A stretch of 64,000 nucleotides of DNA from Nostocales cyanobacterium HT-58-2 (GCA_002163975.1 CP019636.1:807001-871000); one strand, 5' to 3'; counted from the stretch's first letter, positions 46,329-54,726 are shown. The notes: generated by a model from the letters alone, not told the origin. A program made the numbers and translations.

Positions 46329-48544
46329 TACCTCACCTCCTGAAGGATTGCTCCCTCGCTGTTGAGCAGTTGTGCATATTTTCCTGCCAGAAGCCGTAAA
46401 GTTTCATGAGTGCCCCGTTGCACGACCTGACCGCGATCTAGAACAATAATTTCGTCACAGTCCCGAATAGTACTGAGGCGGTGGGCGATAATGATACAAC
46501 TGCAGCCTCGAAGCCGGAGATTCTGGTCAATCATTTTTTCTGTCTCAGCATCTAAAGCGCTTGTCGCTTCATCCAAAACCAAAATTGAGGGATTATTAAC
46601 TAGGGCACGAGCAATTTCTAATCGCTGACGTTGACCACCGCTTAAATTGACTCCTCCTTCCAGAAGTTCTCCATCATAGCCTCCGGGTTTGGAAAGAATC
46701 ACATCATGGATGACAGCATCTTTACAGGCACGGCGCAAGTGGCGATCGCTCAGCGTTGTATCCCATAGAGATAAGTTATCGCGCACACTGCCACCAAACA
46801 GAAAAATATCTTGTTCCACCAAAGCAATGGAATTGCTCAACACCTGACGCGGGATTTGGGATCTGAGATAACCATCGAAGCAAATCTCGCCTTCCCAAGG
46901 TTCATACAGTCCGCTCACCAACTTGGCAATTGTAGATTTACCCGAACCACTCCCTCCTACCAGCGCCACTCGTTGTCCGGGTTTGATAGAGAGGCTAAAG
47001 TTTTGAATCAGGGGAGGAGTTGCCCGACTGTAGCCAAACGTAACGTTCCGTAACTCGACATACCCTTGAAGACGAAATTTATTTTCTCTAGACACGGAGG
47101 ATTCGTCAATTATCTCTTCAGGTTGTGTTTGGGGGTCAGTTGAGTTGTGCAACACGTCATCTAAGCGACTGATATCGCTCTCAAGTTCTTGGAGAGTACT
47201 GCCTAGGTTAACGAGATTGTTAACGGGTGCCAAAAAGCTAATCATCAAACTTTGGAACGCCACTAACATACCAATGCTGAGGTGTCCATCCATGACCCGT
47301 AAACCACCGACGACTAGCAGTACCATTGACATCAGAGCAGAAAGCAGCGGTGGTAAAACAGTCAGAGTCTGATTTTGCAAACCTAACTCTTGCTGTGCGT
47401 TCGTCGCTTTTGCCTGATAACCTGCCCACCTAGCAAAAAAATCCGATTCCAAACCAGAAGCTTTGATGACTTCTATGCTTTTTAACCCTGCTATAGACAA
47501 TCCAGCAATTTTGCCCAACTCTTGAGTTAGTTGTGTATGAGCATCGACTCGCCGACGCGACATCCACTGCAAAACCAGTAGATTCACCAAGGCAAAACAG
47601 ATGCCGATCGCCGTCAGCAGCCAGTCATACCAAATCATGATTGCCGCGTAAAAAATAAGCATGACACAATCAATAGTTGTGGTAGCTAATTGACCAGAAA
47701 GGACGTTCGCTACCCTGTCATTAATACTGACTCGACTGGCAATCTCTCCAGCATAGCGTTGACCGTAAAAGCTGATGGGAAGACGCAGAATATGCCACAG
47801 AAATTTACTAGACATTCCCATCGCCAGTTTGATTTTTAGCCGCCGTAGATGCAGAAACCGTAACCAGGTTAAAATACCTTTGATGACGGCAGTGAGTAAC
47901 ATACCCAGTAACAGTGGACGCAACCAATCCTGCAACCCTTGAACCAAGACGTTATCAACAAAGACTTGAGTGAAAGCAGAAGTTGCTAAACCTGGAATTA
48001 CCAGTAAAAAACCTGCCAGAACACAGTAAGCTAGAGCAACCCAAGCACTTTTGAGGCGATCGCCCAAACTCAAGAGAATATTGAATTTTCTGCCTTGTTT
48101 CCTGAAGTTTGGTCCTGGTTGCATCACCAATACCACTCCAGTGTATGCTTCATCAAATTCCACCAAAGAAACGCTACGGGGTCCAGTAGCGGGATCATTG
48201 AGATAGACGCGATTCGCTTGAAATCCCTCTACCACCAAAAAGTGGTTGAAATTCCAAAAAATGATGTAGGGACAAGGCAATTCCAATAGAGCATCCAGTT
48301 CTTTCTTAAAGCCTTTAGCCTCCAATCCATAGTTACGAGCAGCCCGTACAAGGTTGATAGCTGTAATTCCATCGCGGGAAACACCACACTCCTGACGCAG
48401 TTCGGTTAACGGTACATAACAACCGTAGTAACTCAGAATAATTCCTAACGCAGCTGCTCCACACTCTACTGCCTCCATTTGCAGCAGTGTTGGAGTTTTC
48501 ACTCGCGCTCTTCGTTTTTGGAAAGGGTTTTGTAACTTGACCAT
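46328..48544 (-). CDS. NHLM peptidase-containing ABC transporter (C39)
   Basis: Protein of 738 residues. An N-terminal C39 peptidase (about 10-145) has catalytic Cys28 in QMEAVECGAAALG, His101 in NFNHFLVVEGF and Asp117 in LNDPATGPR, so cleavage after the double-Gly of leaders is predicted. A six-helix membrane domain (about 165-440) and an ABC ATPase (VALVGGSGSGKST, NLSGGQRQRLEIARAL, LVLDEATSALD) follow. It matches the NHLM peptidase/ATP-binding transporter (TIGR03796 type). The VAGG sites of the precursors at 53158-54667 are the expected substrates. Confidence 0.95.
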   Translation of the reverse strand: MVKLQNPFQKRRARVKTPTLLQMEAVECGAAALGIILSYYGCYVPLTELRQECGVSRDGITAINLVRAARNYGLEAKGFKKELDALLELPCPYIIFWNFNHFLVVEGFQANRVYLNDPATGPRSVSLVEFDEAYTGVVLVMQPGPNFRKQGRKFNILLSLGDRLKSAWVALAYCVLAGFLLVIPGLATSAFTQVFVDNVLVQGLQDWLRPLLLGMLLTAVIKGILTWLRFLHLRRLKIKLAMGMSSKFLWHILRLPISFYGQRYAGEIASRVSINDRVANVLSGQLATTTIDCVMLIFYAAIMIWYDWLLTAIGICFALVNLLVLQWMSRRRVDAHTQLTQELGKIAGLSIAGLKSIEVIKASGLESDFFARWAGYQAKATNAQQELGLQNQTLTVLPPLLSALMSMVLLVVGGLRVMDGHLSIGMLVAFQSLMISFLAPVNNLVNLGSTLQELESDISRLDDVLHNSTDPQTQPEEIIDESSVSRENKFRLQGYVELRNVTFGYSRATPPLIQNFSLSIKPGQRVALVGGSGSGKSTIAKLVSGLYEPWEGEICFDGYLRSQIPRQVLSNSIALVEQDIFLFGGSVRDNLSLWDTTLSDRHLRRACKDAVIHDVILSKPGGYDGELLEGGVNLSGGQRQRLEIARALVNNPSILVLDEATSALDAETEKMIDQNLRLRGCSCIIIAHRLSTIRDCDEIIVLDRGQVVQRGTHETLRLLAGKYAQLLNSEGAILQEVR

Positions 48545-48603
48545 AGAGATATAAATAGTTAAATGTTTAAAATGAAAATTATTGATTTTTAGGAAGTTAT
48601 ATG

Positions 48604-50061
48604 CTAGTAAATACCGGTGAATGTCCGTAAAATTGGCAAAACTAAGGTAATTGGTGCTTGTTCTTCAACAGTGACGCGAACAGACGTTGTTGTTCCAGGA
48701 GACAGTTGCAGTTGCGGTCCTTTGGAAGAAGACCAGTGATAGTGGCTGAAGGTCGAGGGGTCTGGTTCTAATTCAGCCAATATTTCAATCTGGGCACCTT
48801 GAGCAGTTAAATTCTGCACTAATTCTGGATTGCCCACTTGACTGGTTGCTCCTTGGCGAGTGATGGGGAACGCAGAGATAGTCTTGACAGTACCGATGAC
48901 GCCGCCAAACTGCTCCCGTTTCACGGTGTCAGGGGTTACTTGGAGCTTCATTCCTGTTTTAATTCGCTTGCCATCCCGCACAGGAAAATAAGTCAAGGCA
49001 ACTAAGGGACGATTTTTGTCCTCAGCCTCTATGGAACCGAGGCGAGTTCCTGCACTAAAAATTTGTCCTTCCTTAACCGCAAGTTCTAAAATTCGTCCAG
49101 TATGATTACTCACTATTTGCGTGTTTTGCACTAATTGCAGTTTGAGTTGGGCGATCGCTCTGTTGACTTCTTGAATTTGGTTGGTGCGAGTCACTGAGGC
49201 TTCGAGGTTTTGTTGCGCCAATTTGGTTTCTTGGTTATCGATAGCTTGGAGTTGTGCCTTCAGGTCAGCAATAGTTGTAAGATTTTCTCGATAAGACCTT
49301 TCTGCTTCTACTTCCTTAAGATCCAACCCTTTTAGTTCTGCTTTGAGGTTAGAAATTTGTCGAACGCTATCAAAATAGAGCTGTTCAGCTTCTAGCAGGG
49401 CATCACTGGAAATAGCCCCGCTCTTCTGTAACTCCTTGCGTCGATTTAGCCTTTCCTTAAGAACAGGAGTCAGAGCCTGTGCTTCCTGAATATGTTGTTG
49501 TACGTTTTGGCGTTGTTGTTGAATCGACTCTTTACCTTTGGTTTGCAGAATTGGTGTAAGTGTCTGAGCCTCCCGGATACGATTTTGTAGATTTTGGCGT
49601 TGTTGCTGTAAAGAACGTTGTTCTAACCTAGTTCGTTGTGTTTGCAGAGAATTCGCTTCTTGGTTCTGTGCCTGAAGTTCTGTGAGTTTAGCCTGCTGCT
49701 GCTGAAGTTTTTTCTCCAGTTCGGGTTGAGCAACTGTTCCCAGAACTTGTCCTTTTTGCACAAAGTCCCCGACCTTAACTTTGAGTGACTGCAATTGACC
49801 TGCTCCTGGTGATTGAAAATCCACCACTTTCCCAGGGCGCACCAATACACCTTGACCTGCAACAGTAACGGGAAGACGACCAAAAATACTCCACACGACT
49901 GCCAGCAGCAATAAGCTACTCATACACGATAAAACCATCCAGCCTCTAGGACTGGTAATCTGCAGCAATTGATCTAATTTTTCTGGCGAAGATAAACGCG
50001 CTAGGGATTTTTGGCGGAATAAGCTTTGTTGTTGATTTTGCATACCAATCTGTTGTTTCAC
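48604..50061 (-). CDS. HlyD-family membrane-fusion protein of the NHLM exporter
   Basis: Adaptor of 485 residues. A cytoplasmic N-terminus (KSLARLSSPEKLDQLLQI) precedes one membrane segment (about 38-60), a lipoyl half (GQVLVRPGKVVDFQSPGAGQL), a long Gln/Leu-rich coiled coil (about 115-310) and the second lipoyl and beta-barrel half. It resembles the NHLM secretion protein (TIGR03794 type). The start is GTG 50061 or ATG 50043; neither has a strong ribosome-binding site. It bridges the ABC exporter to the cell envelope. Confidence 0.9.
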   Translation of the reverse strand: MKQQIGMQNQQQSLFRQKSLARLSSPEKLDQLLQITSPRGWMVLSCMSSLLLLAVVWSIFGRLPVTVAGQGVLVRPGKVVDFQSPGAGQLQSLKVKVGDFVQKGQVLGTVAQPELEKKLQQQQAKLTELQAQNQEANSLQTQRTRLEQRSLQQQRQNLQNRIREAQTLTPILQTKGKESIQQQRQNVQQHIQEAQALTPVLKERLNRRKELQKSGAISSDALLEAEQLYFDSVRQISNLKAELKGLDLKEVEAERSYRENLTTIADLKAQLQAIDNQETKLAQQNLEASVTRTNQIQEVNRAIAQLKLQLVQNTQIVSNHTGRILELAVKEGQIFSAGTRLGSIEAEDKNRPLVALTYFPVRDGKRIKTGMKLQVTPDTVKREQFGGVIGTVKTISAFPITRQGATSQVGNPELVQNLTAQGAQIEILAELEPDPSTFSHYHWSSSKGPQLQLSPGTTTSVRVTVEEQAPITLVLPILRTFTGIY

Positions 50062-50067
50062 CTCTGT

Positions 50068-50658
50068 TTATTCAGATTGGACTTGCTGAAGTAACCAATC
50101 AAACCTTGCGCCTGCTAAGGTTAAATGACTTAACACATCAGGAGCAATCTCATCTTCGTATTCCAGATCTTTGTCCAGAGGTTGACCTTTGCTGTACTTG
50201 AATCGACTAAATGTACTCCGCAATTTGTCAGCAAGCACAATTGTCAGTGCCCGGTAAAACCGGATGGCAAAACCGCAATCTTGCTGTAATTTCGCCATAA
50301 GTAGCGATCGCGGAATCGATAAGACTAAAGAATTTTCTACTGCTTGAACTGTTGTTGAGTGAGGACGAGTATCTACAAACGACATTTCTCCCACAACTTC
50401 ACCACTTGACAATTTTGCTAATTCCCGCGTTGGAGTTTCACCTTCTAAAGCTGTGTAGACACGTGACAGGGGATCGTCGTTCGCTTGAGAAATTGAAACA
50501 GCCAATTTTCCAGTCAACACCACGTACAGTGCATCAACTTTTTCTCCTTCCTGAATTAAGGTGGTGCCTGGAGCAATTTCTTCCCTGCTTCCAGCAGTGA
50601 TCATCCAATCAATATCACTGTCACTCAATTCTCCTAAAAGAAGTAGGACTGCTCTCAT
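50068..50658 (-). CDS. Cyclic nucleotide-binding domain protein
   Basis: Protein of 196 residues with one Crp-like cNMP-binding fold (about 20-145). The phosphate cassette region is SGEVVGEMSFVDTRPHSTTVQA: the Gly-Glu and Arg positions for ligand binding are kept. There is no DNA-binding HTH; the C-terminal 50 residues are helical and acidic. AGAGG lies six bases before the start. It sits nine bases after the ParA gene and six before hlyD. A regulatory role on the exporter is inferred from position. Confidence 0.9.
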   Translation of the reverse strand: MRAVLLLLGELSDSDIDWMITAGSREEIAPGTTLIQEGEKVDALYVVLTGKLAVSISQANDDPLSRVYTALEGETPTRELAKLSSGEVVGEMSFVDTRPHSTTVQAVENSLVLSIPRSLLMAKLQQDCGFAIRFYRALTIVLADKLRSTFSRFKYSKGQPLDKDLEYEDEIAPDVLSHLTLAGARFDWLLQQVQSE

Positions 50659-50666
50659 AAAACCTC

Positions 50667-51461
50667 TTAATTAATAATTTGTTTGGCAATCCCATGCAAT
50701 TCCTGCGTCAGACTATGCCGACTGTAGCAAAGACAGAAAATGTCATTGCTTGCTAGACGGATCATCTCATGAGACAATGGCAGGATACCGGCAACGGAAG
50801 TTTTGTAAGTTTGCTCGACTTGCTCTCGAAGCACAGCAAAATCAAAGTCAGGCAATGCCTTATTCACGACTAGCAATGTTTTGGGTACTGATAATTTCCG
50901 CGCCACATCCACAGTCACTGCAGTTCCTTGAAAGTCCTGGTGATCGGGTCGCAAAATGACGACTAAAATATCAGAAATGCTAATAGACAGCAGCGTTTCT
51001 TCATTCAGACCAGGATGTGTATCAATAAACAAGTAATCTAGTTTCAATCGACGAATGAGTTTTTGAAAACCATCATTGAGTCGGCTAACACTGTACCCCT
51101 CGCGAATAATCCGCGAAATCTCACCTGCTTTGATACTAGAAGGAATAAGGTAGATACTACCACCTCGGTTTACTGCTATCTCCCGTTGCTGTAGGACATA
51201 ACTAACGTTGTAAGCAGTGTCTTCAATCGCACAGCGCTTCCATAGATAATCATTGAGAGTGTGTTTGATTTTGTCTGGTTCAATTTTAAACAAGACATGG
51301 ATTCCTGGTGATTGAATATCAGTGTCGATAATGCCAACTCGTAAGCCAAGGCTAGCGATCGCACAAGCTAAGTTACTGGTAATGTTTGACTTACCAGTTC
51401 CACCCCTAAATGAGTGGACAGACACAATTTTAGGTAGAGTTTTAGGAGCAAAAAAATTCAT
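50667..51461 (-). CDS. ParA/MinD-like ATPase, paralogue of the one at 12649
   Basis: P-loop ATPase of 264 residues with deviant Walker A SFRGGTGKSN, IIDTDIQSPGIHVLF and LFIDTHPGLNEETLLSI. Its sequence is close to the 12649 paralogue over the full length, including LNDYLWKRCAIEDTAYNVSYV and RPDHQDFQGTAVTVDVARKL. It lies between the haem-sensor protein (8 bases) and the cNMP-binding protein, all in one tight operon with the exporter. Spatial positioning of the secretion complex or signal relay is an inference. Confidence 0.92.
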   Translation of the reverse strand: MNFFAPKTLPKIVSVHSFRGGTGKSNITSNLACAIASLGLRVGIIDTDIQSPGIHVLFKIEPDKIKHTLNDYLWKRCAIEDTAYNVSYVLQQREIAVNRGGSIYLIPSSIKAGEISRIIREGYSVSRLNDGFQKLIRRLKLDYLFIDTHPGLNEETLLSISISDILVVILRPDHQDFQGTAVTVDVARKLSVPKTLLVVNKALPDFDFAVLREQVEQTYKTSVAGILPLSHEMIRLASNDIFCLCYSRHSLTQELHGIAKQIIN

Positions 51462-51469
51462 AGGAATAT

Positions 51470-52579
51470 CTACTCCGAAGTTTTTCTAAAAATTTCACTG
51501 GATGATTCATCAACTGTTTCATCTCCTTGTACTTTTGCTTTGTTTCTGAATTCCTCTGCTTTTTGAAGCAATTGTTGGAAGTAATCGCTATCAATAATTT
51601 CAGCAACCTCGCGTGATTTTCGGGTTTCATCAATTTCAATCCTCAGTTGCGTAATTTGTTGTCTCAGGCGTTGTTCACGAATAAGAACCTCACGCACCAT
51701 CCCTTGGAATACCCTTGCTAACTGCCCAAGTTCGTCAGCACGGATTGCAACCTTTGCCAATTTTTGAGTTTCAACTGCTTGCACTTCATCAGTTTGCTTA
51801 ATATCTCCAGCGCCAAGTTTTTGAGAGAGTTTTGCTAGATACTGGATTGGTTGCAGAACTGTTGGCTTAAGTAAGCGATTCAGCAGTACAATAGTAATAG
51901 AGAAGATGCAGAGAAAAATTCCCATAACTGAAGAAAAAGCTTGATGAGCACTCTGAAAAACTTCATCTGCTGGAACATAAACCACTTGAGCACCAACAAT
52001 GGAATTTAATTTCCAGCCAAAGCCATTTTCTTTGCCATAGGTAGTAACCATACTTTGAGGAGCAACCTCTGGACTGCTATGACAGCGGAGACAGTTTTGA
52101 CTTTTTACAACTATTGGTCGAGCGCTATAAAAGACTGTACCGAAGAGATGACGAAAACCAGACAGTTCTTTTGTATCAGGTTCTCGGCGAAAACGTTCGA
52201 CTAATTCAGTTTCAAAGCTATCTGCTCTATCGGCTATATTTGTGGGATTGAGAACAGCTTCTTTATAAGACAGATTGGTATATTCTTCATTATTATGCAG
52301 ATACCCAAACACTTTTCTTGCAGCATATGCAGGTATTAGTTCAGGTACAAACTCCTGTGATTTTAAGTTTGCTGTCAACAGTGGGTTAATATCAAGATCT
52401 GTGTATTCTCTCACTGAGTTAATTGTCTGCATCAGCACCAGTCCCTTTGCAGTTATCTGAGCTTGCGCTTTTTTTTGTAGGACATCAGATAGAACAAATC
52501 CACTAATTGAACTACCAATAATAAATACTAGTAGTAAAAGTAAAGTGAATTTTGTACCTAGCTTAAAATTATGTAACAT
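51470..52579 (-). CDS. Tll0287-like (DUF3365) haem-sensor protein with HAMP and DYFQ motif
   Basis: Membrane protein of 369 residues. Membrane segment 1 (about 11-33) is followed by a periplasmic Tll0287-like domain with a c-type haem motif CLRCH (163-167), membrane segment 2 (about 217-234), HAMP (about 235-300), a coiled coil, and a C-terminal motif DYFQQLLQKAEEFRNK (332-347). No enzymatic output is present. The segment just before the motif (IEIDETRKSREVAEI) also matches the CHASE2 protein tail. It is the first gene of the exporter operon, so a redox or gas signal may gate peptide secretion; that is inference. Confidence 0.9.
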   Translation of the reverse strand: MLHNFKLGTKFTLLLLLVFIIGSSISGFVLSDVLQKKAQAQITAKGLVLMQTINSVREYTDLDINPLLTANLKSQEFVPELIPAYAARKVFGYLHNNEEYTNLSYKEAVLNPTNIADRADSFETELVERFRREPDTKELSGFRHLFGTVFYSARPIVVKSQNCLRCHSSPEVAPQSMVTTYGKENGFGWKLNSIVGAQVVYVPADEVFQSAHQAFSSVMGIFLCIFSITIVLLNRLLKPTVLQPIQYLAKLSQKLGAGDIKQTDEVQAVETQKLAKVAIRADELGQLARVFQGMVREVLIREQRLRQQITQLRIEIDETRKSREVAEIIDSDYFQQLLQKAEEFRNKAKVQGDETVDESSSEIFRKTSE

Positions 52580-52728
52580 TGAATCCGCTATTATTTAGTA
52601 ATTAGAAACTAGTTTAAATAGCAGGATAGGTAGTACAGAATAATTTTCTCCTATCATACTTTTCTCTGTTCTTTATGAGGCTCATTTTTAAATTAAATGG
52701 TCTATTTATTTATGTCAATTATAAAAAA

Positions 52729-52753
52729 TGAGAAAAAGTATGAAAAAGTGAGA
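52729..52753. promoter_or_regulatory. TGAGAAAAAGTA-TGAAAAAGTGAGA element, arm 1
   Basis: Two adjoining TGA(G)AAAAAGT units about 12 bases apart, one helical turn. TATGAAAAAGTGA (52739-52751) recurs inverted at 52933-52945. TGAGAAAAAGTAT (52729-52741) recurs at 59993-60005 ahead of the second AAA_35 gene. Candidate operator. Confidence 0.5.
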
Positions 52754-52904
52754 TCTTTCAAGTTGAGTTTTAGGTCTTACACAAAGTCTATCAACACATA
52801 AAAACTTGCTTGCGCTAAGGAAGCACATAAACTCAATCACTATAGAACAACCTGAAACATATTATCTGCTGCCACTTCCAGAGATGTGACGGATGACTTG
52901 TGTA

Positions 52905-52950
52905 TTCATTTTTCATACCCTCTCACTTTTCATCACTTTTTCATACTGAG
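52905..52950. promoter_or_regulatory. TATGAAAAAGTGA element, arm 2 (inverted)
   Basis: Read on the minus strand this contains TATGAAAAAGTGA, TGAAAAGTGAGAG and TATGAAAAATGAA in succession. With 52729-52753 it brackets about 150 bases, as expected for a regulator acting on both divergent operons. Confidence 0.5.
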
Positions 52951-53070
52951 GAAATTAAGCAGATAGTCTAACTTTGATTACATGGCAAATCAAGCCTCGC
53001 TACCCCAAGGATTTAGAAACTATTTAGGAAATAAGCTAGAAAGTTTCAACTTTCACTGGTTTAGTAGTTC

Positions 53071-53157
53071 AGCATCTCCATACGAAAGTGAGAAGCTTCC
53101 GCATCAGCAAGATTAAGCCAAAACCAAAACTCAGAAAATTAATAAAGGAGTAAGAAA
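53071..53157 (+). repeat. Repeated precursor 5' leader, copy 1
   Basis: About 85 bases beginning AGCATCTCCATAC and ending in the AAAGGAGTAAG ribosome-binding site. Related copies are at 53490-53550 (lacking the ribosome-binding site) and 53818-53900, showing that the duplication unit includes the 5' UTR. Confidence 0.7.
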
Positions 53158-53442
53158 ATGTCGAGAGCTAATGTAGAAAATTTCTACCAAGAGTTATTAA
53201 AAGATTCAGCATTGCAAGAGCAGTTGAGAACAGCAACTGACCGTGACAGCACAGCTGCACTGGCTGTTGAACTAGGAAAAGAAAAAGGTTATGGTTTCAC
53301 CCTTGAGGAAGCGCAAGCATACATTGATGAGATCAATGCTAATAATGTGCCACAAGGAGAGCTCAGTGATGAACTATTGGAATCTGTAGCTGGTGGTATG
53401 ATGTACATGGATGATAATTGTCAAACTAATAGACCTTGCTGA
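53158..53442 (+). CDS. Nif11-leader RiPP precursor 1
   Basis: Peptide of 94 residues. The Nif11-type leader (1-77; VENFYQELLKDSALQEQL, FTLEEAQAYIDEIN, GELSDELLESVAGG) ends with a double Gly, the C39 cleavage site. The predicted core is MMYMDDNCQTNRPC: 14 residues with Tyr-Met-Asp and two Cys, the last being C-terminal. AAAGGAG lies 8-9 bases upstream. It is the first of four tandem copies and faces the NHLM exporter operon. The modification is unknown; the radical SAM and asparagine-synthetase-like enzymes downstream are candidates. Confidence 0.93.
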   Translation: MSRANVENFYQELLKDSALQEQLRTATDRDSTAALAVELGKEKGYGFTLEEAQAYIDEINANNVPQGELSDELLESVAGGMMYMDDNCQTNRPC

Positions 53443-53481
53443 TAAAAACTGTGGTTGCTCACAGTCAAGTAACAGTTTACT

Positions 53482-53772
53482 GTGCTATCAGCATCTCATA
53501 CCAAATTGATAAGCTTCCACATAAGCAAGATTAAGCCAAAACTAATCAAAACAGCAGCAGCTGATCGTGATAGCACAGCTGCACTAGCTGTTGAACTGGG
53601 AAAAGAAAAAGGTTATAGTTTTACCCTTGAAGAAGCGCAAGCGTACATTGATGAGATCAATGCGAATAATGTGCCACAAGGAGAGCTTAGTGATGAACTA
53701 TTGGAATCTGTAGCTGGTGGTATGAAGACGTACCTGGATAATGGTTGTCAAATTACCAATAGCTCGTGCTGA
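53482..53772 (+). pseudogene. Nif11-type precursor 2 with deleted leader start
   Basis: The conserved part begins at ADRDSTAALAVELGKEKGY. Upstream, about 100 bases present in copies 1 and 3 (ribosome-binding site, start codon, first 23 residues) are missing, and the repeated 5' leader is fused directly to the coding part. The frame happens to stay open back to a GTG at 53482, giving 96 residues with an unrelated N-terminus. The VAGG site and core MKTYLDNGCQITNSSC are intact. No ribosome-binding site fits the GTG. It is either a silent core reservoir or a truncated-leader precursor. Confidence 0.8.
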
Positions 53773-53817
53773 TAAAAATTGCGATTGCTCAATCAAATAA
53801 CAGTTTACTGTGCTATC

Positions 53818-53900
53818 AGTATCTCATACCAAAGTGAGAAGCTTCTGCATCAGCAAGATTAAGCCAAAACCAAAACTCAGAAAATTAAAGGAGTAAGAAA
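53818..53900 (+). repeat. Repeated precursor 5' leader, copy 3
   Basis: Near-identical to 53071-53157, directly before precursor 3, ending with TTAAAGGAGTAAG. Confirms that precursor 3 is a tandem duplicate including its translation signals. Confidence 0.7.
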
Positions 53901-54191
53901 ATGTCGAAAGCTAATGTAGAAAATTTCTACCAAGAATTGTTGAAAGATCCAGCATTGCAAGAGCAGCTCAGAACAGCAACTGACCGTGACAGCACAGCTG
54001 CACTAGCTGTTGAACTGGGAAAAGAAAAAGGTTATGGTTTCACCCTCGAGGAAGCGCAAGCATACATTGATGAGATCAATGCGAATAATGTGCCACAAGG
54101 AGAACTTAGTGATGAACTATTGGAATCCGTTGCTGGTGGCATGAGGAGTAATTACCTGGATAGTAATTGTCAAACTAATGCTCCGTGCTGA
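53901..54191 (+). CDS. Nif11-leader RiPP precursor 3
   Basis: Peptide of 96 residues. The leader is nearly identical to copy 1, with the same VAGG cleavage site. The core MRSNYLDSNCQTNAPC is 16 residues with Tyr-Leu-Asp then Cys-Gln-Thr-Asn and a C-terminal Cys. AAAGGAG precedes the ATG at normal spacing. Followed by a hairpin at 54241-54292. Confidence 0.93.
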   Translation: MSKANVENFYQELLKDPALQEQLRTATDRDSTAALAVELGKEKGYGFTLEEAQAYIDEINANNVPQGELSDELLESVAGGMRSNYLDSNCQTNAPC

Positions 54192-54240
54192 TAAAAACTC
54201 TGGTTGCTCAAATCATTAACAGTTTACTCTGCTAAATGTT

Positions 54241-54292
54241 AAAACCAGCTATTAGCTTGTTTCTTTTTCAGCAATAGCTGATAGCTGGTTTT
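54241..54292 (+). terminator. Hairpin AAAACCAGCTAT / ATAGCTGGTTTT after precursor 3
   Basis: Perfect 12-base arms with a 28-base loop. It may be a terminator or attenuator giving more precursor than maturase message, or an RNA-stabilising stem. A shortened copy lies after precursor 4. Confidence 0.5.
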
Positions 54293-54388
54293 CTCTGAGA
54301 GTAATTCTTCAAAACTGCTGTAAATACTTTGGATTTTTTGAGTCCATAGCAAGAGTATATTTTGTGAACTCTACAAAGGAGTAAGAAA

Positions 54389-54667
54389 ATGTCGAGAGCT
54401 AATGTAGAAAAGTTCTACCAAGAGTTTTTGAAAGATCCAGCATTGCAAGAGCAGCTCAAAACAGCAACTGATCGTAACAGTACAGCTGCGCTAGCTGTTG
54501 AACTGGGAAAAGAAAAAGGTTATAGTTTCACCCTTGAGGAAGCGCAAGCATACATTGATGAGATCAATGCGAATTTGCCACAAGGAGAGCTTAGTGATGA
54601 ACTATTGGAATCCGTTGCTGGTGGTATGAGGAGTCAGTTCCCGAATTTGTATTGTCAACAAGAATAG
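54389..54667 (+). CDS. Nif11-leader RiPP precursor 4 with divergent core
   Basis: Peptide of 92 residues. The leader matches the other copies but lacks two residues (INANLPQG instead of INANNVPQG). VAGG is kept. The core MRSQFPNLYCQQE is 13 residues: Phe-Pro-Asn replaces Tyr-Leu-Asp and the C-terminal Cys is lost. AAAGGAG precedes the ATG. Its 5' flank contains a copy of the start region of the downstream 362-residue gene, showing its origin in a 486-base tandem duplication. Confidence 0.9.
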   Translation: MSRANVEKFYQEFLKDPALQEQLKTATDRNSTAALAVELGKEKGYSFTLEEAQAYIDEINANLPQGELSDELLESVAGGMRSQFPNLYCQQE

Positions 54668-54726
54668 CAACCGCTGATAAAAACTCTGGTTGCTCAAATC
54701 ATTAACAGTTTACTCCGCTGAATGTT

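Larger units (their letters stand above)
52580..53157. promoter_or_regulatory. Divergent promoter region of the RiPP locus
   Basis: Separates the exporter operon (minus) from the precursor genes (plus). It holds inverted TATGAAAAAGTGA sites (listed separately) and, from 53071, the first copy of a leader repeated before later precursors. A 44-codon frame from ATG 52982 to 53116 lacks a ribosome-binding site and its 3' part belongs to that repeated leader, so I do not call it a gene. Confidence 0.6.

Noticed and set aside
52982..53116. 44-codon reading frame in the divergent RiPP promoter region
   Set aside because: No ribosome-binding site, and its 3' part is the 5' leader that is repeated without an open frame before other precursors.
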